DNA of 64,000 nt. Source: UKL13-3 sp044353855 (GTDB taxonomy: Bacteria > Bacteroidota > Bacteroidia > UKL13-3). The stretch spans positions 248,001-312,000 of the forward strand of contig JBILBF010000003.1 in assembly GCA_044353855.1 (NCBI GenBank), in the 5' to 3' direction. The position numbers were made by a program, and so were the translations under genes. Shown here piece after piece: positions 42,017 to 49,412 of this stretch. The notes beneath the pieces are model-generated. The model worked only from the letters and a program-made list of their open reading frames with translations. It was not told the DNA's origin and searched no databases. Numbering within the stretch: the stretch's first letter is position 1; the number at the start of each line of letters is the position of its first letter.

Positions 42017-45000
42017 TTACTCAATGTTTATTTTATCAATCTCTTTCATCAATCTATCTGTTTCTGAAAGTGCCACGATGATTTTTTGATAATGTAAAAT
42101 ATCGTCAAATTCAAGTGTTCTTTCCTTTCTGTCTTTGAGCCATTTTTGTGCTGGTTGATAGCCACCAATGTAAAACTCCCATGCACTAGTTGGTACATCT
42201 GCAAAATATTGGTTTTCATTTATATACACTGCACCTAAATAATCTGGGTAATTTAAATTACCGTTTTCATCCGGCACTTCATTTTCGTATAAGTATGGAA
42301 CAAATTTTATCTTACTCACTTTATTATCTCCATCTACGGGATATTGTGTTATGTATTTCTCAACCTTTGGGCTTTCTAATAAATGTATTTCTCTTATTTG
42401 GCCGCCCAATTTTACTAATTGCCAAAATGTGTCTTTGTCTTTTGGATATGGCACTCTCGGGAAATCTATTTTTAAAAATTCTTTGTATTTCTCTCGGTAG
42501 GTTGGCGAATGCAAAACTGCATAGATATAGTCTAAAATATCTATTGGTGCAAATGTGTCTTTGGTTGTTTCTTTTTCGTTTGTAAAAGTTAAATCTAATT
42601 TTTCTGCTATTACATTTACAATTTCTAAATTTAAGTTTGGTGTTCTTTTATCTGTTTGTCCGATGGTTTGTTGGGCATTGGTTTCTGGGTAGAGATAGAG
42701 AGGGAAGATATATGGATTTGCATTTGCTGTTTCAGTAATATGAAAATCAACAATATTAGAAGTAATAAAGGAATGCCTGTAATTTTCAGATCTATGCGCT
42801 CTATTGGTAATCAATCCTAAATTCTCACCTTTTAAAAAATGTTGCATTACTTTCATAATCGGACGCTCTACTATATCATTATTATAGAAAATCCACTTGT
42901 CATCAAAAGGACGATATGATGATTTTTTATAGTATTGCGTTAAGTCACTTTCTTTAAAAATATTATTCCTAGACTTTGAAATTTTAAATGAAGAAGTGTC
43001 TTTTAAATTATATCTATTTAAAATGGTATTATCATCAATATTTTTATCTGCAAACTCATCTATACGAATCTTTAGTAAATTGAGATTGTTGTCTATGCAG
43101 AATTTATCTCTTGCTGTAACCATTCCTACATTATTTAAGGAATAAATTTCATTTATTTTGAAACCTGTTTCATATTTTTTTGAGCCTAACTTGTTTTTTG
43201 GAACAAAAAACAAGTTAGGTTTCTCTGGGTATAGTTCTGTAAAATCAACAGTTTTTAATGAGTTTTCTAATAGAAAATCATATTTCATTTCGCGCTTTCC
43301 AAATAAATCAAAATGAAAAAGTTGCGCTAACTCATTTATTTTTTTCTTGCCTGTTTTTACAAAAATATTTATTGAAACGCCTTGCATAATATCAAATACA
43401 TTTACATCTGCACTACCATCAGGATGTTTTTCTTTCTTTTTACTGTTACCGTGTAAATCAATCGTATAAATTTTATCAAAGGTTTTAAGCAAATGCCAAC
43501 GCATTCCTCTAAAAGTTGGGTTATCTAAAAAACCATGAGGATTAATAAAAGCTAAAATGCCGCTACCATTTTTTTCAATAAAATGCTGACCATAACGAAT
43601 AAACTTTACATAATCATCATTAAGCCAATGTTTACGTTCATTAAAATGTACGCCATCAACGTATTTATAATCATTAATTAAATCACTTATCCATTTACCA
43701 TTATTTGAGGAGATACCACTATAAGGAGGATTACCCATTACAACCATAACAGGACAATCTCTTTTAATATGATTAGCTTCGTTAGCTTCTGAACTAAGCC
43801 AAGAGGCAAATAAAGTTCCTGTATCGGGGTGGCTTTCTTCTAAACTGTTGGTTAAAAATATTTTTAAACGTTGGTCTTTAGTAGGTACGTAACCAGTTTC
43901 GGTTAACAGCAAATCTATTTGCAAATGTGCCATGGCGTAACTCGCCATTAATAATTCAAAACCAATAAGGCGCGGCATTAAATGTGTTTCAACATAATTA
44001 CTCCAAATACCTTGTTGCCCTTCAAACTTTTTATGTATTTGTTTAATTACTTCGGCAAGGTAAGTGCCAGTGCCTGTTGCAGGGTCAAGCATTTGTACTT
44101 TATGAACTTCTTGTTCAACCTGCTTTCCTTGAACATTTACCTTAATTTTTATTTTGCTGTTATCGGCAATTCCTTGTGGTAAATCGAACTCAGTTTTCAA
44201 TATTTCATCAATAGCCCTAACTTGAAAACTAACTACAGGATGAGGAGTGTACCAAACACCTCGAGCTTTGCGTAACTTAGGGTCGTATTCACTTAAAAAA
44301 GTCTCATAAAAATGGATGATTGGGTCTTCCATTTTTGTTGACTTCCCGTAGTTTTTTAAAATCTCAGCAACATTACAAGCTAAAAATATATCTACTAAAC
44401 TATCTACAATCCATTTTATACGGTCGTCAATATCAGGACCTGCGATATATCCAAATAGTTTACGCAAAAAAGGATTTGATTTTGGAATGAGTTCAGCTGC
44501 TTCTTGTCGGCTAAAAGTGGGTAAAGTTGGGTCGTGCAAACGAGCCGCAAACATTCCGTAAGCAATGGTTTGAGCATATACATCAGCAAAACCTTTGGGT
44601 GTAATATCATGAATAAGTATTTGCTTAAAGGCATTCATTTGGTCTTTAAGTGTGCTGTCTTCGTGATTGGTTTCATCACTAGTCAAAGCCTTTTCAATAA
44701 CATCACTCAACAGTCGGGCTTTGCCAGCCATCATCTCTGCTAATTTTTTTGAACTTTTTATTGTCTGTCCAACGTGAGAACTAAAGTCTTTTATGAGATT
44801 TGTAAAAGTTGCAAAGTTGTTAGGCAATGGAACGATAGTTCCGTTTTGTATTTCAGCAATTGCAATTTTTGTAATAAAAATTCCTTCAATGTATAAATGG
44901 AAGTCTAAATAGTCGGTGAAAATTAAGTTATTCAACGAAGCCTTATAACGGTCGAACTGTTCTTTGTTGCCTGTTTTCTTTGCTCCTGCAAGGTCTTTGT

Positions 45001-45220
45001 CGCCAATGTCCTTTGCTTCAATAAAACCTACTGGAATTTCTTTTTTGGTCAGAATGTAGTCGGGTGCTCCGCAAGATTGTCTTTTGGGTTCGTTGGTTGC
45101 TCTAATATCAGGAACTAAGCATTCCAACAATTGTTGCAGGTCGCCACGAAAAGTATGCTCGGTTGCATTACCAAGTTTAAATCGTTTATTTATGTTGTCT
45201 ATGTACTGTTCTAAAGTCAT
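42017..45220 (-). CDS. Type IIG restriction-modification enzyme (nuclease-methyltransferase fusion)
   Basis: 1067 residues. N-terminal nuclease of PD-(D/E)xK type: Pro 53-Asp 54 and Glu 68-Ala-Lys 70 in APDYILTKKEIPVGFIEAKD. A helical linker follows, then an N6-adenine methyltransferase with motif I DPATGTGT (379-386) and motif IV NPPY (497-500). The C-terminal third (about 620-1067) should hold the target-recognition region. No helicase domain, so it is not type ISP. One chain can both modify and cut. It is alone: no separate methylase or specificity gene adjoins it. It sits between DUF58 (convergent) and rlmH and may be a recent arrival. Confidence 0.88.
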   Translation of the reverse strand: MTLEQYIDNINKRFKLGNATEHTFRGDLQQLLECLVPDIRATNEPKRQSCGAPDYILTKKEIPVGFIEAKDIGDKDLAGAKKTGNKEQFDRYKASLNNLIFTDYLDFHLYIEGIFITKIAIAEIQNGTIVPLPNNFATFTNLIKDFSSHVGQTIKSSKKLAEMMAGKARLLSDVIEKALTSDETNHEDSTLKDQMNAFKQILIHDITPKGFADVYAQTIAYGMFAARLHDPTLPTFSRQEAAELIPKSNPFLRKLFGYIAGPDIDDRIKWIVDSLVDIFLACNVAEILKNYGKSTKMEDPIIHFYETFLSEYDPKLRKARGVWYTPHPVVSFQVRAIDEILKTEFDLPQGIADNSKIKIKVNVQGKQVEQEVHKVQMLDPATGTGTYLAEVIKQIHKKFEGQQGIWSNYVETHLMPRLIGFELLMASYAMAHLQIDLLLTETGYVPTKDQRLKIFLTNSLEESHPDTGTLFASWLSSEANEANHIKRDCPVMVVMGNPPYSGISSNNGKWISDLINDYKYVDGVHFNERKHWLNDDYVKFIRYGQHFIEKNGSGILAFINPHGFLDNPTFRGMRWHLLKTFDKIYTIDLHGNSKKKEKHPDGSADVNVFDIMQGVSINIFVKTGKKKINELAQLFHFDLFGKREMKYDFLLENSLKTVDFTELYPEKPNLFFVPKNKLGSKKYETGFKINEIYSLNNVGMVTARDKFCIDNNLNLLKIRIDEFADKNIDDNTILNRYNLKDTSSFKISKSRNNIFKESDLTQYYKKSSYRPFDDKWIFYNNDIVERPIMKVMQHFLKGENLGLITNRAHRSENYRHSFITSNIVDFHITETANANPYIFPLYLYPETNAQQTIGQTDKRTPNLNLEIVNVIAEKLDLTFTNEKETTKDTFAPIDILDYIYAVLHSPTYREKYKEFLKIDFPRVPYPKDKDTFWQLVKLGGQIREIHLLESPKVEKYITQYPVDGDNKVSKIKFVPYLYENEVPDENGNLNYPDYLGAVYINENQYFADVPTSAWEFYIGGYQPAQKWLKDRKERTLEFDDILHYQKIIVALSETDRLMKEIDKINIE

Positions 45221-45299
45221 TAATTATATTTTCAAATTACAAACGGCAAGTTACAATTTTTTGTCGTTTGGTTGTTGTTATGGTTGTTTTGGGAATTTA

Positions 45300-45389
45300 G
45301 TTAAAAAGGGGTTTGGTGACTTTATAAATTCAACAGAAAAACTACTTATAGAAGAACTTATCCAATTCAAAACTTTTATTAAGCATTAA
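45300..45389 (+). pseudogene. Possible C-terminal gene remnant
   Basis: On the plus strand, between the restriction enzyme and rlmH, an open frame reads GFGDFINSTEKLLIEELIQF then KTFIKH and stop at 45387-45389. It has a coding-like composition, but its 5' part merges with antisense of the restriction gene and no start codon is credible. It may be the tail of a gene broken by insertion of the restriction gene, or chance. Confidence 0.25.
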
Positions 45390-45403
45390 CACTATGTGTC
45401 AAC

Positions 45404-45874
45404 TTAATCATTATGATAAGGTTCCCCTTTTAAAATAGTAAAGGCTCTATACAACTGCTCTATAAAAATAAGGCGAATGAGTTGGTGGGAAAAGGTCATT
45501 TGGGAAAGGGAAAGTTGAGCATTGGCTCTATCATATACTTGTTGCGAAAACCCAAAAGCACCCCCTATTACAAACACACAACTTGCATGGGTATTGGCTA
45601 ATTTTTGTAGGGTATTAGCAAACGCTCTAGAGGTATAACTTGCCCCTTTTTCATCCAGCAAAATAACATAGTCGGTTGGGGTAATTTTTTTGAGTACTAA
45701 TTCGCCTTCTGCTTTTTTCACTTGTTCGCCATCAGCTGAGCGTAATTTGGCAGGCAATTCAATTACCGTTTGCTCAAATTTGGTATAATGTTTAAGCCTA
45801 CCAGCAAATTCATCAAAGCCAGTATCTACAAACTTAAAATGTGTTTTGCCTAATTGGATGAGGGTAATTTTCAT
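45404..45874 (-). CDS. rlmH: 23S rRNA (pseudouridine1915-N3)-methyltransferase RlmH
   Basis: 156 residues, SPOUT-class methyltransferase acting on helix 69 of 23S rRNA. It shows the conserved DYVILLDEKGASYTSRAFAN, FVIGGAFGFS (AdoMet knot) and the C-terminal LSLSQMTFSHQLIRLIFIEQ followed by LYRAFTILKGEPYHND. Length is standard. The ATG lies five bases after the toxin stop codon, so rlmH is probably expressed from the toxin-antitoxin transcript as well as, or instead of, a promoter of its own. The end of the gene is the position where SCC elements integrate in staphylococci. Confidence 0.97.
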   Translation of the reverse strand: MKITLIQLGKTHFKFVDTGFDEFAGRLKHYTKFEQTVIELPAKLRSADGEQVKKAEGELVLKKITPTDYVILLDEKGASYTSRAFANTLQKLANTHASCVFVIGGAFGFSQQVYDRANAQLSLSQMTFSHQLIRLIFIEQLYRAFTILKGEPYHND

Positions 45875-45879
45875 GGTAA

Positions 45880-46170
45880 CTATTTTATACGAGAACCATG
45901 TATGATTCTCATGATTTTAATTTCATCGTCTACTCGTTTGTATCCAATAATATATTTCTCTTCAAAAATGCTACATTCAAACCCACGCTTTTGCCAAGCT
46001 TTATTTGTGCAGGGCTTAAACTGGGCAAACCCAATTAAGCTTAAACTTTCGATAAAGGAAAAAATTCGGTGAATGTATTTATTTGCAGTTTCTGGATATC
46101 CTTCAGAAGAAATATAATGATATATCATCTCAAGGTCCTTTTGAGCTTGCCTTGAAATAACAACCATCAT
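45880..46170 (-). CDS. ParE/RelE-type toxin of a type II toxin-antitoxin pair
   Basis: 96 residues with the ParE/RelE fold: SRQAQKDLEMIYHYISSEGY at the N terminus, the central KPCTNKAWQKRGFE, and the C-terminal strand IIGYKRVDDEIKIMRIIHGS ending RIK. RelE-type mRNA endoribonuclease versus ParE gyrase inhibition cannot be told apart reliably; the overall pattern (IYHYI, IIHGSR) is closer to ParE. The ATG overlaps the antitoxin stop by four bases, and rlmH follows after five. Confidence 0.85.
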   Translation of the reverse strand: MMVVISRQAQKDLEMIYHYISSEGYPETANKYIHRIFSFIESLSLIGFAQFKPCTNKAWQKRGFECSIFEEKYIIGYKRVDDEIKIMRIIHGSRIK

Positions 46171-46421
46171 TTTATATTCTTTAAAGTTGTAAAATGTAGA
46201 TTATCTAAATTTGACTTTGCCTCTTCTATCTTTATAAAACCAGATTGTTCAGCTTCTATTGCCATTTCCTCCAACTCCTTTTCTGTTGCAGGTCTTCCAG
46301 GCATTTGCCAATTTTCCTTTTCCAAAAATTCTACCTTTTTAACAGATTTTAACTCCATTAAAATTTGCTTGAAATGGTCTGTATTGGTTGAGTCGGATAT
46401 TTGAATAACAACTGTTTTCAT
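46167..46421 (-). CDS. Antitoxin of the ParE/RelE pair
   Basis: 84 residues from ATG 46421. The N-terminal half is short and mixed (MKTVVIQISDSTNTDHFKQI); the C-terminal half is acidic and helical (PATEKELEEMAIEAEQSGFI), the usual toxin-wrapping tail. No classic ribbon-helix-helix or HTH motif is obvious. A frame nine codons longer exists but a perfect -7 element overlaps that region, so the internal ATG is preferred. The gene is preceded by the clpC terminator and followed by the overlapping toxin gene. Confidence 0.7.
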   Translation of the reverse strand: MKTVVIQISDSTNTDHFKQILMELKSVKKVEFLEKENWQMPGRPATEKELEEMAIEAEQSGFIKIEEAKSNLDNLHFTTLKNIK

Positions 46422-46424
46422 ACT

Positions 46425-46432
46425 CAAATATA
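46425..46432 (-). promoter_or_regulatory. -7 promoter element of the toxin-antitoxin operon
   Basis: TATATTTG on the minus strand, a perfect TAnnTTTG, three bases before ATG 46421. The inferred transcript starts at or within a few bases of the ATG. The element abuts the T run of the clpC terminator. Confidence 0.6.
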
Positions 46433-46433
46433 C

Positions 46434-46464
46434 AAAAAAAAGTCCCACATTGCTGTGAGACTTT
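46434..46464 (-). terminator. Terminator after clpC
   Basis: 11-base stem with one mismatch (46439-46449 with 46454-46464), loop TTGC, followed on the minus strand by eight Ts. It ends clpC transcription just before the toxin-antitoxin promoter. Confidence 0.85.
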
Positions 46465-46471
46465 TCGCTAC

Positions 46472-49018
46472 TTAATTATCTGTTGGACTCACCGGAGGTG
46501 CATCCTTCTTTTTCTTCGGTTCTTTTTTCTTTACCATCGAAATTTTTAATTCCACTGCATCTTTTTCATAATCTACCTCAATGGTTGCTCCTTCACCTGC
46601 TTCTCCTTTTAGTAACTCTTCGGCAATTGGATCTTCCACAAACCGCTGAATGGTTCGGGCTAATGGACGTGCACCCATATCGGGGTCAAATCCTTTTTCG
46701 GCCAAAAATGCTTTGGCTTCATCGGTAATTTTAAATTGGTAGTTTAATTCTTCTACACGTTTTACCAATGTTGCCATGTTTAGTTCCAAAATTTTGGTAA
46801 TGGATTCTTTGGCCAATGAGTTAAACACAATTACATCATCAATCCTGTTTAAAAACTCAGGAGAGAAAAAACGTTTCAATGCATTTTCGATAACCACTTT
46901 AGCGTGTGTATCTAATTGCGCATCTTTAGCGGGAGTTCCAAAACCAACACCTTGTCCAAAATCTTTTAATTGGCGCGAACCAATATTAGAAGTCATGATG
47001 ATGATGGTGTTTCTAAAATCCACTTTGCGACCCAAACTATCGGTTAAAAATCCTTCATCTAACACTTGCAATAAAATATTAAACACATCTGGATGCGCTT
47101 TTTCAATTTCATCTAATAAAATAACTGCGTATGGTTTTCTGCGAATTTTTTCGGTAAGCTGTCCGCCTTCTTCATATCCAATATAACCTGGAGGAGCTCC
47201 CACCAAACGGCTCACGGCAAATTTCTCCATGTACTCGCTCATATCAATTCGGATCATGGCATCATCGGTATCAAATAAATACCGAGCCAATACTTTTACC
47301 ATTTCGGTTTTTCCTACACCTGTTGGACCCAAAAACACAAATGACCCTATTGGCTTATTTGGATTTTTTAATCCGGCACGTGTGCGTTGAATGGCTTTGG
47401 CTAATTTTTTAATGGCTTCATCTTGGCCAATTACTTTGCCTTGCAATTCGGTTCCCATGTTTAACAACTTCACTCCTTCGCTTTGGGCAATACGTTTAAC
47501 TGGAATACCCGTCATCATCGCTATTACTTCCGCTACATCTTCTTCCGTTACTTTGTAGCGTTGCGATTTTGTTTCTTCTTCCCACTTCGATTTTTCTGTT
47601 TCCAGTTGTTCCAATAAGTGTTTTTCTCTATCGCGTAATTTTGCAGCCTCTTCATATTTTTGGCTTTTTACAACCTTGTTTTTTTCTACTTTAATGTCCT
47701 CAATCAGTTTTTCCAATTCCAATACATTTTGCGGCACATGGATATTGCTGATGTGCACACGAGCACCTACTTCATCCAATACATCAATTGCTTTATCGGG
47801 CAAATGCCTGTCCGTCATATACCGATTGCTCATGGCTACGCAAGCTAAAATTGCAGCATCTTCATACGTTACACTGTGGTGGTCTTCATATTTGCTTTTA
47901 ATATTGTGTAAAATTTCAATGGTTTCATCAGGCGATGCAGGATTTACCATCACCACTTGGAAACGTCTTTCCAACGCTCCATCTTTTTCGATATACTGAC
48001 GGTATTCATCCAAGGTGGTTGCACCAATACATTGAATTTCGCCACGCGCCAAAGCGGGTTTAAACATATTGCTGGCATCCAATGAACCCGAAGCGCCACC
48101 GGCACCTACAATGGTATGTATTTCATCAATAAACAAAATTACATCCGGTGATTTTTCCAATTCATTCATCACTGCTTTCATGCGCTCTTCAAACTGACCA
48201 CGGTATTTTGTACCTGCAACCAACGAAGCTAAATCCAACATAATTACGCGTTTGTTAAACAATACCCGTGATACTTTACGTTGCACAATACGCAAGGCCA
48301 ATCCTTCGGCTATGGCTGTTTTACCAACACCTGGTTCACCTATTAGAATGGGATTATTTTTTTTCCTACGCGAAAGAATTTGGGAAACACGCTCTATTTC
48401 TTTTTCGCGACCAACAATCGGATCTAGTTTTCCATCTTCGGCACTTTTGGTTAAATCTCTACCAAAATTATCCAATACAGGTGTTTTGGATTTTACTTCA
48501 CCTTTGCGCACTGGCTCTTGTGGTTTACGTTCTTCACGGTAAAATTCTTCGTCCGAATCTTGTGCCATTTCGTTTCTTATATCTGAAATATTGTTTTCAA
48601 TAGCAGATTTAAAAATATCATACGATATTCCATACTGCGATAATATTTGCGATGCCAAATTGTCCTCATCACGCAGAATAGAAAGCAATAAATGCTCGGT
48701 ACCGATAATATCTGTTTTAAATATTTTAGCTTCGAGGTAAGTTATTTTAAGTACTTTTTCGGCTTGTTTGGTAAGCGGAATATTAACCAAATTGGTGTTA
48801 TTAGTTGCTGTTCCTTTGATGGCATCTTCAATCGTTTTTTTCAAACGTATTCCATCTACATCCAATGCTTTTAGTGTTTTGAGGGCTTTGCCGTCTCCCT
48901 CGCGAATGAGCCCAAGCAATAAATGCTCTGTTCCAATATAATCATGCCCTAGCCTTATTGCTTCTTCGCGGCTGTAGCTGATTACATCTTTAACTCGTGG
49001 CGAAAATTTTGCTTCCAT
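46472..49018 (-). CDS. clpC: ATP-dependent Clp protease ATPase subunit ClpC
   Basis: 848 residues, a Hsp100 unfoldase feeding ClpP. Domains in order: two Clp_N repeats (residues 1-145; FSPRVKDVISYSREEAIRLG, GTEHLLLGLIREGD), AAA1 with Walker A GEPGVGKT, a UVR motif region (EEAAKLRDREKHLLEQLETE) that marks ClpC rather than ClpA/B, AAA2 with Walker A GPTGVGKT, and the C-terminal D2-small domain with FFSPEFLNRIDDVIVF. The last 15 residues are Lys/Pro-rich. A -33/-7 promoter pair lies 43 bases upstream of the ATG and a terminator 8 bases downstream. Confidence 0.97.
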   Translation of the reverse strand: MEAKFSPRVKDVISYSREEAIRLGHDYIGTEHLLLGLIREGDGKALKTLKALDVDGIRLKKTIEDAIKGTATNNTNLVNIPLTKQAEKVLKITYLEAKIFKTDIIGTEHLLLSILRDEDNLASQILSQYGISYDIFKSAIENNISDIRNEMAQDSDEEFYREERKPQEPVRKGEVKSKTPVLDNFGRDLTKSAEDGKLDPIVGREKEIERVSQILSRRKKNNPILIGEPGVGKTAIAEGLALRIVQRKVSRVLFNKRVIMLDLASLVAGTKYRGQFEERMKAVMNELEKSPDVILFIDEIHTIVGAGGASGSLDASNMFKPALARGEIQCIGATTLDEYRQYIEKDGALERRFQVVMVNPASPDETIEILHNIKSKYEDHHSVTYEDAAILACVAMSNRYMTDRHLPDKAIDVLDEVGARVHISNIHVPQNVLELEKLIEDIKVEKNKVVKSQKYEEAAKLRDREKHLLEQLETEKSKWEEETKSQRYKVTEEDVAEVIAMMTGIPVKRIAQSEGVKLLNMGTELQGKVIGQDEAIKKLAKAIQRTRAGLKNPNKPIGSFVFLGPTGVGKTEMVKVLARYLFDTDDAMIRIDMSEYMEKFAVSRLVGAPPGYIGYEEGGQLTEKIRRKPYAVILLDEIEKAHPDVFNILLQVLDEGFLTDSLGRKVDFRNTIIIMTSNIGSRQLKDFGQGVGFGTPAKDAQLDTHAKVVIENALKRFFSPEFLNRIDDVIVFNSLAKESITKILELNMATLVKRVEELNYQFKITDEAKAFLAEKGFDPDMGARPLARTIQRFVEDPIAEELLKGEAGEGATIEVDYEKDAVELKISMVKKKEPKKKKDAPPVSPTDN

Positions 49019-49060
49019 ATATATATGACAATCTTTATAGTATGCTTAGTTCTGTTGAAT

Positions 49061-49091
49061 CAAATATAATTCCATTTTCAATTAAAGGCAA
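49061..49091 (-). promoter_or_regulatory. Promoter of clpC
   Basis: On the minus strand, TTG (49091-49089), 20 bases, then TATATTTG (49068-49061): both halves of the Bacteroidota -33/-7 consensus at normal spacing, 42 bases before the ATG. Confidence 0.65.
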
Positions 49092-49116
49092 TATGGCATA
49101 TTTTACTTATAAACGC

Positions 49117-49343
49117 ATTAAGGAGTGATATGTTTATAAATTTAGGTGATTAGGTTGGGTTGGTTGATTAGGTTGGTTGGGTTTGTTGAGTTTATAAAGT
49201 TGGGTTAGGTTGGTTGGTTAGGTTGGTTGAGTTTGTAAAGTTGGGTTGGGTGGGTTAGGTTGGTTGGTTAGGTTGGTTGGGTTTGTTGAGTTTGTAAAGT
49301 TGGGTTGGTTGGGTGATTGGGAAAGTTTAAGTTTAAAATGTTA
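49117..49343 (+). repeat. C-free G/T-rich tract with three 50-nt units
   Basis: 227 consecutive plus-strand bases contain no C. Units begin at 49170, 49220 and 49270, each opening AGGTTGGTTG, with internal TTTGTAAAGTTGGG. The 15-mer GGTTGGTTAGGTTGG occurs at 49212-49226 and 49262-49276 and differs from the thrombin-binding DNA aptamer only in the central loop, so two-quartet G-quadruplexes are possible on this strand. Confidence 0.85.
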
Positions 49344-49352
49344 CCTGCTACA

Positions 49353-49394
49353 TAAAAAAAAATCCTCCACTCAATTACTTGAATGGAGGATTTT
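49353..49394 (-). terminator. Terminator of the secreted-protein gene at 49413
   Basis: AAAATCCTCCA (49359-49369) with TGGAGGATTTT (49384-49394), plus an inner TCAA/TTGA pairing. Read on the minus strand it is followed by a T run (plus A 49354-49360). It is 18 bases past the stop codon. Confidence 0.88.
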
Positions 49395-49412
49395 AAGAAA
49401 TAGCTGTTTAGT

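Larger units (their letters stand above)
49019..49412. other. Intergenic region: clpC promoter, C-free G/T tract, terminator
   Basis: No gene. From 49061 to 49091 is the clpC promoter; 49117-49343 is free of C on the plus strand and holds three 50-nt G/T repeats; 49353-49394 is the terminator of the large secreted protein gene. Nothing else is seen. Confidence 0.7.

Noticed and set aside
45390..45420. SCC-type attachment site at the rlmH end
   Set aside because: The match is explained by the conserved C-terminal amino acids of RlmH; there is no second copy and no ccr recombinase.
49117..49343. CRISPR array
   Set aside because: The 50-nt units are direct, degenerate G/T repeats without unique spacers, palindromic repeats or cas genes.
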